Shown in pieces: positions 1 through 8,676 of a DNA stretch of 24,692 nt. The notes below the pieces were generated by a model, which worked only from the letters and a program-made list of their open reading frames with translations, did no database searches and was not told the origin of the DNA. Position numbers and translations under genes: made by a program. This stretch comes from a virus, in IMG/VR virus record IMGVR_UViG_3300022200_005065, positions 1 through 24,692 of that record, one strand, 5' to 3'. Position 1 is the stretch's first letter; the number at the start of each line of letters is the position of its first letter.

Positions 1-24
1 GAGACAGGTCATTCTAGGACGCAT
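1..24 (-). CDS. Possible start of a further tail gene, cut by window edge
   Basis: An ATG at 24..22 on the minus strand opens a frame of eight codons (MRPRMTCL) that runs off the left edge. It is preceded by AAGG about eight bases upstream, inside the end of the fibre gene, and lies four bases past that gene's stop. The tight spacing is like that of neighbouring genes in the tail operon. Nothing can be said about the product, and the frame could be accidental because so few codons are visible. Confidence 0.3.
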
Positions 25-27
25 ATG

Positions 28-1611
28 TTAAGCCTTAGTTAGTAAATTAATGAAGTCGAATGCACCAGCACTGTTACTGTTTGAACCATCAATACGCTGA
101 CTTAAGACTTCCAAACGAATAGTACGTGTATTAGCTGGCACAGGTAAGCCTATCAGGTATTCAATCCAGTTGTCAGCCGCAGGGTAACCGTTACCACTAC
201 CACCTCGCCACAATTCTGAAGCCGCGCCGTTGAGGAACTTGACAGACAATTGAGCACTATCAAGATCAGCAAAGTCTTTAGAAACAGAACCAAGAAATTC
301 AATAAAACATTTACCTGCATCTATGTCTGTAGAATAAGCTGATACGTCAATATTCTGACGGGCATATCCTTCGATCGTATTTGTTGCTTCGAAGTAATAG
401 TTTCCATAAGGAGCGTTCGGAATACGATTGACTGCAATGTCCGCCAATATCATATTACTTAATGTCCAGCCAGTGCTAGTGCCGCCTGAAACGTCAATGT
501 TTGAACCGATAGATACAGTAGTCAATCCATCATACTCTGCAAAGTATGGATTTTTCAACATACGATGTTCAGCGACTTGCCATGCGTCTGTCATATACTC
601 GTAACGCATATAAGAAAAACCAAGGTATCCATCATTGTCTGATGAAGCCCCAGCGCTAATTACACCGCCGGGTATAAATCTATTATATCCTTTAGCTGTC
701 AAATCAGTGGGGGTTGCGTTATGTGATCTATTAGAGAAATCACCATCGATCATACCATATTGATCACCACCAGCACCACTATCTCTATGCTTCACGGAAT
801 AGATATGCATGTCTGTCGTGATTGGATTAACTTGTTGTGATGGATAAGTCCAACTGTCGTCAGTCTGAAACACACCAAGTTGATTTCCGTTGTCAATGAT
901 CTGCATAATAAAAGTGGTGTTATCAGATTTGCCAAAAAACATAACAGCAGCTTGAGATATGGTATCTTCAAGCAGTGTTGTTAACATGGTGAATGCACCA
1001 TCGGTCGAGTTTGAAATGGTTGGCACACTCCACATTAATCTACCAGAACCATCGTTGTTCTTTACAAAATTAGAGCCAGACGCTTGAAGACCATATCTAC
1101 CGGTAACACCGGCCACTTCATCTACAGTGAATGAACCTGTCAAAAACGCAATGTTGCCATTACACCTGTTTAGCTGAATGCTCTGATTTGGAATATACAC
1201 ACACTTATAATCGGCCCAAACGGCATACATTCCGTAAGTGGCACCCGACGCCGGACGCGTGCTAACACCATCGGCTGATAAAACAATAGTGGTGTCAGTG
1301 GCGGTCGCCAGCGTAGGGACTTTCACCCATAGTGTCCCTCTTTTGTTAACCATATCAATCTCAACCAAGTCGGTTGGGATTTCAGAACCAGATACTGTCG
1401 CACGGACGTCCAAACCATCGTTTGTGAATGTCCAAAAACTGTCAGGCAATTGACCTAGCTCAATGCGCACAGGGAAGTTTGACAAATCGGTGCTTGTCTC
1501 ACCTGATGCTATGACCATATTCCACGCAGGTAGACGACCGCCCACGTGATCGCCAACAGTTATACCAAAACTAGCAACACCATTCTTTAAAGATATTTTA
1601 GATTTAGACAT
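28..1611 (-). CDS. Distal tail fibre / receptor-binding protein (DUF2341 + LamG-like + C-terminal beta-sandwich)
   Basis: A 527-residue structural protein, likely a tail-tip fibre that touches the host surface. Residues about 28-115 look like a DUF2341 domain: the segment with FPVRIEL and the later GTLWVKVP pattern are typical. Residues about 125-360 resemble a concanavalin/LamG-like fold, including a GDFSNRSHN stretch and the WQVAEHRMLKNPYF motif near its end. Residues about 375-527 form a further beta-rich module ending in a TRTIRLEVLSQR strand and an FDFINL strand, similar in layout to a module inside the DUF2163 protein at 6538-8676. The ATG has an AGGG sequence upstream, and the gene starts nine bases after the preceding one. 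LamG and DUF2341 domains in phage proteins are usually carbohydrate-binding; receptor recognition is inferred. No catalytic motif is visible. Confidence 0.75.
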   Translation of the reverse strand: MSKSKISLKNGVASFGITVGDHVGGRLPAWNMVIASGETSTDLSNFPVRIELGQLPDSFWTFTNDGLDVRATVSGSEIPTDLVEIDMVNKRGTLWVKVPTLATATDTTIVLSADGVSTRPASGATYGMYAVWADYKCVYIPNQSIQLNRCNGNIAFLTGSFTVDEVAGVTGRYGLQASGSNFVKNNDGSGRLMWSVPTISNSTDGAFTMLTTLLEDTISQAAVMFFGKSDNTTFIMQIIDNGNQLGVFQTDDSWTYPSQQVNPITTDMHIYSVKHRDSGAGGDQYGMIDGDFSNRSHNATPTDLTAKGYNRFIPGGVISAGASSDNDGYLGFSYMRYEYMTDAWQVAEHRMLKNPYFAEYDGLTTVSIGSNIDVSGGTSTGWTLSNMILADIAVNRIPNAPYGNYYFEATNTIEGYARQNIDVSAYSTDIDAGKCFIEFLGSVSKDFADLDSAQLSVKFLNGAASELWRGGSGNGYPAADNWIEYLIGLPVPANTRTIRLEVLSQRIDGSNSNSAGAFDFINLLTKA

Positions 1612-1620
1612 AGTTTATCC

Positions 1621-2301
1621 CTATACCGCTTCAAGGTCCCCAGTAAGGTCCCATTCATTCGTACCAACTTTTACGAGAGAAGCAGTTGAATATTGTGTGC
1701 GCAATAACAGGGTTTCAGGTGTGTTTATTGTCACACCACCGGTTGCGACTACCGTGACCTGACCTGCACCTTTTTGAAAAAGAGTGATGATGTAACCGAT
1801 TGGAAAAGGCACCGCTGCGTTCAAAGGCACAGTCGCACTTATAGCTGACGCATTGTTGTGGCGAACATATTCATCACCTATCGCATAGGTGTATGATGTG
1901 CCAGTATCATCTTTTACCAAAATGTTTGGTTGCTTAACCATTACTTCAAGGGCTGTGCCGGTAGAATAGATTATCCACATACCGCCCGGTGGGACTGTTT
2001 CAACGACAGTAGAACCATTGAAGGTCAAATCAAAATCGTAAGCGCTGTTGTTCTGTATTGCAAACATGCGCTTTGTGGCTGGTAACGTAAAGGTTACCAA
2101 TGCCGAGTTGTTCTCACCGATAAGAAGCCAGTTTGCTTTCCATTCGGTCGCCGTGAATGTGTACGTTGTCAATCCTGTAAGATCGACAGTCACAGTTTCT
2201 TGCGTTGCATCTTCAAGACGTTGCAAAGCATCATTCGCAGTGGTTTCTTTGTTCGACTGCGAAGTCGTTATAAATGTTATACCAAGAGCAGCAGAAGCCA
2301 T
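1621..2301 (-). CDS. Tail fibre-like protein with DUF2793-like N-terminus
   Basis: A 226-residue beta-rich protein. The first 35 residues (FITTSQSNKETTANDALQRL) resemble the start of DUF2793 proteins, where a conserved Gln and Lys precede an N-D/E-AL-RL pattern. The middle holds short repeated beta strands (LVTFTLPATK, MFAIQNNSAYDFDLTF). Residues about 130-226 match a small beta domain common at the ends of phage fibre proteins, with hallmarks such as FPIGYIITLFQKGAGQVTV followed by a Gly-Val-Thr-Ile turn and a final W-D-L-T-G-D. It has a good ribosome binding site (AGGTGA, seven bases before ATG) and sits between the hub gene and the distal fibre gene. It is probably a fibre or an adaptor between hub and fibre; the exact role is not known. 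Confidence 0.7.
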   Translation of the reverse strand: MASAALGITFITTSQSNKETTANDALQRLEDATQETVTVDLTGLTTYTFTATEWKANWLLIGENNSALVTFTLPATKRMFAIQNNSAYDFDLTFNGSTVVETVPPGGMWIIYSTGTALEVMVKQPNILVKDDTGTSYTYAIGDEYVRHNNASAISATVPLNAAVPFPIGYIITLFQKGAGQVTVVATGGVTINTPETLLLRTQYSTASLVKVGTNEWDLTGDLEAV

Positions 2302-2327
2302 AAAATCACCTATTTATTTTACGTATA

Positions 2328-2347
2328 TTGACGTATTTTTGCGTCAA
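2328..2347 (-). promoter_or_regulatory. Inverted repeat in the leader of the fibre genes
   Basis: TTGACG and CGTCAA form a perfect 6-bp inverted repeat with an 8-base AT-rich spacer, in the 74-base gap between the hub stop and the fibre start. An adjoining TTGACT (2353..2348) resembles a -35 box, but no convincing -10 box lies at the right distance. It could be an operator, a weak hairpin in the mRNA leader or part of a promoter. Confidence 0.3.
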
Positions 2348-2375
2348 AGTCAAAGTTTTTATCCTACGGCTCTAA

Positions 2376-5300
2376 TTAAACCGCATAATAGTTCAATGTT
2401 CCAGTTCCCGGAAACCCTCTTCCTATGTAACCAGACACTTGATAGACCACATAATGTATCGGGTCGAGTGCAGCTACACTATCAGTTGCTTTTTCAGCCG
2501 CAGTGTAAGTCACGGTTGCACTGGCTAGTTCGGTGTAAGAGCGCAAGTATGTGGTTGCATCACCGGGGTCAAATGTATCAACGTCATAGGGAGCTGCCAG
2601 TAAGAATAATTGATACTCGATAGCATCCTCAACAGTTGGAACTGTGCCAGTACCATCCTGCCATTGCCCACCAATACGTGGACGACGTGACCACGTGATA
2701 GTGGTATCACCAGCAGAGTCTGATCGTAGCACAGCCGACGGTGCCCATGGATACATTGATCGACCTTCTAAAGTCACTTCAGTTGCATAACGTACTGACA
2801 GAATATCTGGCGTCATACCAGCATATACAAGCGGCGAGCCAATGTCAGTCACTGCGCGAGCGTCGTCTTTGAAGTATTCATTAAGTATGAAGAATTCTTC
2901 AGTCGCTTGGTGCTTGTCGTGCTCGCTTTCAGTCCCGCGATCGCCACGTATAAGATGCGTCAAAGTATACGTCCCGTCGGCATTATCCAACACGTCACGG
3001 AATTTGATTATCTCTTTACCAACACAAATAATATTACTCTCATTAGGCCAAAGTGTCGGGTCTATTGAAGACCATGTATACATATCAGTTACTGATTCAA
3101 AATCATAAGCTGGAATGACAATCAGTTCGGTTGTCTCGTCTGTAATATCACAGTGACCAGCCGGGTGTGCTGGCACAATAGCAGCAATACGTCCCCAAAC
3201 AAGATCGTCAATAAAGTTATCATCATATTTTGCTACACCATCAGCGCCTTGAGTAAATACAGTACCACCCCGGAACCCTTCACCATAAGCACCCATACCA
3301 GTATACAGTTCTGGTTTGAACAATGATTCAGCGTCACCATCAACAGCATAAGGAATATCAAGAGCAATTGCCTTGACGCTTGGCGAATAAACCTTTGGTC
3401 TTGTAATAATGTTGCCAGCTTCAGCGCCGGTCTTAACCGCAGAATATGTGCCATTGTTATAAGAGAACCCGACAAGATCAAGTTCATAGTTCACGCCAAA
3501 GTCTGCCTGTGCAATACGTGTATTGAACACGTATCCATCATCCATCGTTACTTCAATAACGTCGGTCGGGTCAAGCGCAAGGAACTCCCATGACAATTTC
3601 ATGTCATAGCTAACGCGCTCTGTCCACGCGCCATAAAGCAAGCGGTGGGCAAACGTCTTCGCTTCGTTGACAGTCATTGCCATCGGAATATTTACGTCAA
3701 GCTTGTTACGCGTGTTTGCTGTCTTTACAGGCTTCTTAGGGCGCGAGACATATGTCGAATTTGTTTCATAATCATTCTTTGGGTCGATAAACGTAAAGTC
3801 AACTTTGTATGGCAGATCAATCTCTTGCAAGCGTGTCTCTTTCAAGACTTCGTAACCGCCACCAACCTCTTCGACAACGCCAAGTTTGTCTTGGACAATT
3901 GACCAATCAGGAACCAGTGGTACATCTTTTTGACGTGACACGAATTTGATTTTGTAGTCGCTTTCAATAACGTCAAAGAAATATAGATCGCTCAATTGAT
4001 CAATTACTGACCGGGCTTCAACCGGGCTTTCAAGAATGTAACCAGCTATTTCATCGTTTGCAACATCAGTCACATCAATCTGTGAACGCTCAAAACCGAT
4101 ACGCTCGCAAATGTCATACAGGATACCATGAAGATCAGCAGGAAAGCGTTGCTTGCGATCAACGTAAAGCATTGATAAATCTGTATACACAGAACCTTCA
4201 ACATTCGTGATGATACCACCTTCAAGAGAATAGTATGTCTGAAATCCTGATTGCGGCGGGGCACCGGATGGATAGTTGAATCTGGTTACGTCCTCTTGTG
4301 CGAAATCAATGTTGTAAACATCATCTGCAAACATGAAAGAGAAAATGTTACCACTAACCGCTGGTGGAAATTCACAGTCAGCAACCGCAGATGAACTACT
4401 TGAAACTCTCGCACGCCAGACGAACCTGCCTGTCTCTTTGTCGAGCTTGACAGCAAATGTACCTTCCATTTCTTCCGCCGGGCCTTCGACTGTTTCGATA
4501 ATACCATAGCAGTTTGCTCCGGTAACTTCAAAAACACTGACACTTGTAATGGTGGACTCACCTAAGTCATAACGCAGCTCACGCTCATAAAATAAATCAT
4601 AATCAGACTGCGCCGGATTGAGGTCCGTACCAACGCCAAGCCCTGTCATATAGAACGAGACTTCATCGTCAACAAATGAATATAACGAATAGCCATCGAC
4701 GATCGAACTATCGGTGAGCAACAAATATTTAAACCCGTTAGGATTTTGCACTGGACTTATGAGGGCTTCAGCACCACTAAAGATCGCAGAGAAAGGACAC
4801 TCGACAGCGCCTACAGCCTGATAACGCTCATTGAATATAACGATATCGGCACGTGCGTTTGTCAGCACCGTTTGCCAAAAAGGTGTACCTGTCAACAAAT
4901 CCGGGTAGGTGTAATAAAGCACCTTACTTGGTTGGAACATATTGGTCAGACTTACGCCTGTGCTATTGTCTGCAGAACCCCATTTAACTAATGGGTATAG
5001 CGTCTTGCTATCATAGATTATGATTGGATTTGAGTTGTTACCCTGATTGACTTTGTATATAAGATCACCGATAGCGGACACGCCTAGAAAGGCCCCGTTA
5101 TCGGCAGCGTCATGCCATTCCCAAATAGGGTTAGTAACCCCAAATCTTGTGATTTGACCGCTCTTTAATTCCGACTTGGCGATACGGCGTGTCTCTTCAA
5201 GAGTGTTAAGATCAAAGAAGCGTATTGACGAAGGACTAATATCATATGAAAGCAATTCTTTATCACGGTGGTTGATAAACCTTTTAGTACCAATTTGCAC

Positions 5301-6125
5301 CGTAGGGTAACTTAGGTCAGGAATACCAAGACCAGCAGCAGTGTCGTCGTTCAAGAATTCTAACGGTTGAAATTGATTAGCTGTAACACCGCGACGCGTG
5401 TCAACTGACACTTCAGCAGTGATTGTAGGTGTGCGGTTACCAAAGTCTGTCACTGACAAGTGTTCAAACATCAAATAGCATAGACCTTTAAACGCAGGAA
5501 CATTTTCAGTACCCTGCGTTGATACCATGAAATTATCTTTGCGTTGCTCTTCAGAGCCAGTGTAAAAACGGAACCTGAAGCGACCTGAATCACCTCCGGT
5601 TGCGCCTTTACCTTTGCCGCCTTTACCACCTTTTTTATCACTACCACCATTTTCTTGTGTAGAAAAGCCCGGACCAACAACATCATCTTCGTCGGTACCA
5701 TATTTGTCGTAGATCAAATTGGAGTCAGCCCAAATCTTCAAGACCTCTTTCACTTCTCCAGTGCAAAGACCCATGGCAAAGTTGGCGAAGTATTCATAAT
5801 TCTCCTGACCCTTTTTACCACCCTTTTTCTTGTCACCGCTCTTGGTCTTTTTGCCACCCTTTTTAGTGATTGTCCGTTCTTCTTCGAAGTCGGTAGCCCA
5901 AAACATATTACCTGTCACACGCATCGTGCCATAGACAAGAGGAATGCCTTTACCATAGGAAGAGGACGACACTTTCAGATCGTTAAGCTTTGTTGAATTC
6001 TTCTCTTGCTGACCACCACCCATCATGGAGCCAGCGATAGATGCACCCATGATGCCAAGACGTAATAGCCCTGCACCGCCTAGTCCGCCACCCGCTCCCG
6101 CAAGGCCTATAGCCATCATTGCCAT
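2376..6125 (-). CDS. Tail-tip hub / host-specificity protein (GTA gp15-like)
   Basis: A 1249-residue protein in the position of the GTA host-specificity protein (rcc01698 type), directly after the NlpC/P60 gene. It probably forms the hub at the tail tip that carries fibres and opens for DNA and tape measure release. The N-terminus is Gly/Ala/Met-rich and hydrophobic (residues 1-40), followed by the family signature Y-G-K-G-I-P-L-V-Y-G-T-M-R-V-T-G-N (about 57-73). Two Lys/Gly-rich low-complexity loops interrupt the first domain (about 85-108 and 160-178). The centre (about 660-960) reads like the Phage-tail_3 region, and the C-terminal 250 residues are beta-rich. The ATG overlaps the previous stop as TAATG, with AGGAG seven bases upstream. 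The next ATG in the same frame is two codons on, so the exact start is slightly uncertain. Confidence 0.85.
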   Translation of the reverse strand: MAMMAIGLAGAGGGLGGAGLLRLGIMGASIAGSMMGGGQQEKNSTKLNDLKVSSSSYGKGIPLVYGTMRVTGNMFWATDFEEERTITKKGGKKTKSGDKKKGGKKGQENYEYFANFAMGLCTGEVKEVLKIWADSNLIYDKYGTDEDDVVGPGFSTQENGGSDKKGGKGGKGKGATGGDSGRFRFRFYTGSEEQRKDNFMVSTQGTENVPAFKGLCYLMFEHLSVTDFGNRTPTITAEVSVDTRRGVTANQFQPLEFLNDDTAAGLGIPDLSYPTVQIGTKRFINHRDKELLSYDISPSSIRFFDLNTLEETRRIAKSELKSGQITRFGVTNPIWEWHDAADNGAFLGVSAIGDLIYKVNQGNNSNPIIIYDSKTLYPLVKWGSADNSTGVSLTNMFQPSKVLYYTYPDLLTGTPFWQTVLTNARADIVIFNERYQAVGAVECPFSAIFSGAEALISPVQNPNGFKYLLLTDSSIVDGYSLYSFVDDEVSFYMTGLGVGTDLNPAQSDYDLFYERELRYDLGESTITSVSVFEVTGANCYGIIETVEGPAEEMEGTFAVKLDKETGRFVWRARVSSSSSAVADCEFPPAVSGNIFSFMFADDVYNIDFAQEDVTRFNYPSGAPPQSGFQTYYSLEGGIITNVEGSVYTDLSMLYVDRKQRFPADLHGILYDICERIGFERSQIDVTDVANDEIAGYILESPVEARSVIDQLSDLYFFDVIESDYKIKFVSRQKDVPLVPDWSIVQDKLGVVEEVGGGYEVLKETRLQEIDLPYKVDFTFIDPKNDYETNSTYVSRPKKPVKTANTRNKLDVNIPMAMTVNEAKTFAHRLLYGAWTERVSYDMKLSWEFLALDPTDVIEVTMDDGYVFNTRIAQADFGVNYELDLVGFSYNNGTYSAVKTGAEAGNIITRPKVYSPSVKAIALDIPYAVDGDAESLFKPELYTGMGAYGEGFRGGTVFTQGADGVAKYDDNFIDDLVWGRIAAIVPAHPAGHCDITDETTELIVIPAYDFESVTDMYTWSSIDPTLWPNESNIICVGKEIIKFRDVLDNADGTYTLTHLIRGDRGTESEHDKHQATEEFFILNEYFKDDARAVTDIGSPLVYAGMTPDILSVRYATEVTLEGRSMYPWAPSAVLRSDSAGDTTITWSRRPRIGGQWQDGTGTVPTVEDAIEYQLFLLAAPYDVDTFDPGDATTYLRSYTELASATVTYTAAEKATDSVAALDPIHYVVYQVSGYIGRGFPGTGTLNYYAV

Positions 6126-6541
6126 TACACGACTCCTACAAAATCTCTTGCTTCAATGATGGCGTCTCGCCATTCATAAGCATCTTGTTCAACAACTTTT
6201 CTTAGCTTCATATTCGAATTAATAATTGTCAAACCATTATCACGCTTTGCGACAATACCACAATGAAAAGGAAATGCACCATCCTTCAACAGAACAATGT
6301 TGCCCGGACGCAAGGCACGCATATTTGCTTCCAAAGATTGCGTGCGAATGGTATTGAGAAACAATTTAGTGTCGTGCATTTGTCTGTATTTTTGAGGGTC
6401 ACTTATTTCTTGACCAAACTCACGACCAACCAATACAAGTAGACCAACACAATCGATACCTTTGACACGATCGCGTCCACCCCACCTGAAACGGCTTCCA
6501 ATATATTTGCGAGCAGCATCAACCACGTCGTCTCTGGTCAT
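6125..6541 (-). CDS. NlpC/P60 family peptidase, tail-tip (GTA gp14-like)
   Basis: A 138-residue protein with the NlpC/P60 fold, a papain-like Cys peptidase family that cuts peptide bonds in peptidoglycan stems. The motif Y-I-G-S-R-F-R-W-G-G (13-22) is followed by the catalytic Cys31 in GIDCVGLL, and His93 lies in PFHCGIV. The third polar residue, often His, appears to be Asn108 in IINSN. Length is normal for the family. Its start overlaps the stop of the DUF2163 gene as ATGA, and its own stop overlaps the hub gene as TAATG, so the three are translationally coupled. In related phages and gene transfer agents it sits in the tail tip and opens the cell wall during DNA entry; that role is inferred here. 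Confidence 0.9.
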   Translation of the reverse strand: MTRDDVVDAARKYIGSRFRWGGRDRVKGIDCVGLLVLVGREFGQEISDPQKYRQMHDTKLFLNTIRTQSLEANMRALRPGNIVLLKDGAFPFHCGIVAKRDNGLTIINSNMKLRKVVEQDAYEWRDAIIEARDFVGVV

Positions 6542-8676
6542 ACTCCTGCAACCTTAAAGTATCTGTCATTTCCGGGCACGTCGGGTTCCCCTCTGAAGTT
6601 TATAATATTGTTGAACACCTTGCAGTTTGTTCTTGATTTATCACAACCTGCATGGACTTTAAATTTGTCTCCGATAACCATAGCATAAGGCATTGGAAGT
6701 TTAAAGGTAAAAGTTCCAGAGGCTCCAATATAATCATCTATTTCCATAGACAAGAAAGTGTTGTCACCATCTAACCACTCGAGAACGCCCCAATTGAAAT
6801 AGTCGTCAGCGTAAATTCCAGCCAAGTTAGAGCAGACAAAAGTATATGTATCGGTTACAGAAGTAATTGCGTCCGACGCGGTGTAAACAGGACTGATCGC
6901 TGTCCACACCGCAGTTCCATCGGCTGTCGTGTTTCCAAGCGTAAAATCAAACACAGGTCTTGTTGTGCTACTCACTCCTGCGGTTGTTGCTTTAAACTCA
7001 ACACCGCCATAGCGATCAAATTCATCGGCAGCGATGTACGCTGTTTCTTGTATTTTGAAATAAGGTGCATCGAAGTATATGTTGCTTGTTTCAGCATCAG
7101 ATACACGATAGGCACCAATATGAAAACGAATGTATCTCGTGCCTGAAGGTATGACACCTGAAAAAGAAGTCTCTTTCCAGTTTCGCAAAGAAATAAGGTC
7201 TATTGTGTCTGACCATGTTCGTGATATTTCCACCATACCTGTGTCATAGTAAATAATGCGCACACGTGACCGCATGCCATAACCAATAGCTGTTGCCCAA
7301 TACCCGGCGTTCAAAGTATACAATCCTGCGTCTAGGTCAGCAAGATCAATATTTGTAATTGCAGCAAGGTCAACGTCCGCATTTGGATATGAATAATACC
7401 AAGTTGCCACAGTGTTCGTACTGCCAATGAGCATGCGATCACCTTGATACGGTGATACCATAACACTCGCCGGGACAATGCTTGCGCTATAACCGCCTGC
7501 CCACCAATGGGATTCTGTATACGTTGAATTTAGTGGCTCAAAATAATAGATTGGTGGGTGTACGCTGATTGTCCCAAATGAATCTGTCTCCACTTGAAAG
7601 CGTGCTGAAGAGAAAGTGAATACAGATTCAGTAACCGCAGCGCCATTTGCCATTGGGTTTGTTATTGTCATTACAACTTCCAAATCCTCATTGGCAATAT
7701 AAGGAATTGTCAACTCAATATCATTTGAGGCAGGGTCGGCCGCAGTTATTGTTACACTATCACTTGCACCAGCTAGATCAACACGACGTAAAACAATAGT
7801 TATTTCTTCGTCAATGTAATCTGTACCTTGATCAACAGTCATTCTAAAGAAGTAATTCACAAAATTAGAAGGAGCGGCACCAGATACACTGGCAATGTCA
7901 TTCATCGTTGTGTAAAAAATAGTGTCTTGATAAATACCAGCACGTGTTAGTGTTCGATATTCCCAAAGATCATCGGTGCGTACTTCTCCGGTGATACCAT
8001 CTTCGTTTGTAGCATATCCATCGGCACCACCTGACTCATTTAAAGAAGCCGAGTGGCGAATGATTTCAAAGTCATTGTTTGGAAAGCGTATGTCGGTGTT
8101 GAACCCGGCAGCGGAAGCTGGAACCACAACGCGATCATTTAGTGCATAAATTGAACCAGTTCGATGTTGTTCTGGTATCAATGACACACCACATTTTTCA
8201 TCACCAAAGTCTGCACGACATTCAGGTGTGTAAACGTCAACGATTTGTTGTGAGAATAATTGTGTGAGACCACGCAGCTCGATACGAAATAACCCGGATG
8301 ATGAAATAACTGTTTCACCAAACATACCATAACGCATCGCTACAATACCTTGTGTCAGGTCAGCCCAGTTGGTTACAAAAATCTCGACAGTCGCATAGTC
8401 AAACTTACCGTAGCGCAATTCAACTTCGCTGATTTCAGCATCGTCAAGAAAGCCTTCGACGTCAACATTATCCACATTAGTTTCAGAGCTTGATGCAATG
8501 GCAGAGCGAAAGTAACCGCTTTCAGACTTGTATACCAACCCATCAATTGTCAAATTCAAATCGTGATCGGTGTAGCCAAATATTTGCCCGTCTTGACGCG
8601 TGATCTTCCAGCAAGTGCAAAGCGTTGTCGCAGCACTTTCAAGGTGTGTCTGTAATGATGCAGAAATAGTTTTCAT
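6538..8676 (-). CDS. DUF2163/BR0599 tail protein (GTA gp13-like) with a large beta-rich insertion
   Basis: The N-terminus (LCTCWKITRQDG, GYTDHDLNL, and the later FGDEKCGVSL near residue 160) and the C-terminus (GCDKSRTNC then NFRGEPDVPGND, about 675-705) are the two halves of the DUF2163/BR0599 family, a tail-tip protein next to the NlpC/P60 peptidase. Family members are usually about 280-300 residues; this one is 712. The extra material lies between about residues 200 and 620. It includes a beta-sandwich module at about 385-540 with the TRYIRFHIG strand and a YFDAPYFKI end, then a short segment (YGGVEFKATTAG ... DGTAVWTAI) often seen in phage structural proteins. The start overlaps the DUF2460 stop as ATGA. 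The cysteines of the C-terminal signature are present. Host-surface contact by the inserted module is inference. Confidence 0.85.
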   Translation of the reverse strand: MKTISASLQTHLESAATTLCTCWKITRQDGQIFGYTDHDLNLTIDGLVYKSESGYFRSAIASSSETNVDNVDVEGFLDDAEISEVELRYGKFDYATVEIFVTNWADLTQGIVAMRYGMFGETVISSSGLFRIELRGLTQLFSQQIVDVYTPECRADFGDEKCGVSLIPEQHRTGSIYALNDRVVVPASAAGFNTDIRFPNNDFEIIRHSASLNESGGADGYATNEDGITGEVRTDDLWEYRTLTRAGIYQDTIFYTTMNDIASVSGAAPSNFVNYFFRMTVDQGTDYIDEEITIVLRRVDLAGASDSVTITAADPASNDIELTIPYIANEDLEVVMTITNPMANGAAVTESVFTFSSARFQVETDSFGTISVHPPIYYFEPLNSTYTESHWWAGGYSASIVPASVMVSPYQGDRMLIGSTNTVATWYYSYPNADVDLAAITNIDLADLDAGLYTLNAGYWATAIGYGMRSRVRIIYYDTGMVEISRTWSDTIDLISLRNWKETSFSGVIPSGTRYIRFHIGAYRVSDAETSNIYFDAPYFKIQETAYIAADEFDRYGGVEFKATTAGVSSTTRPVFDFTLGNTTADGTAVWTAISPVYTASDAITSVTDTYTFVCSNLAGIYADDYFNWGVLEWLDGDNTFLSMEIDDYIGASGTFTFKLPMPYAMVIGDKFKVHAGCDKSRTNCKVFNNIINFRGEPDVPGNDRYFKVAGV

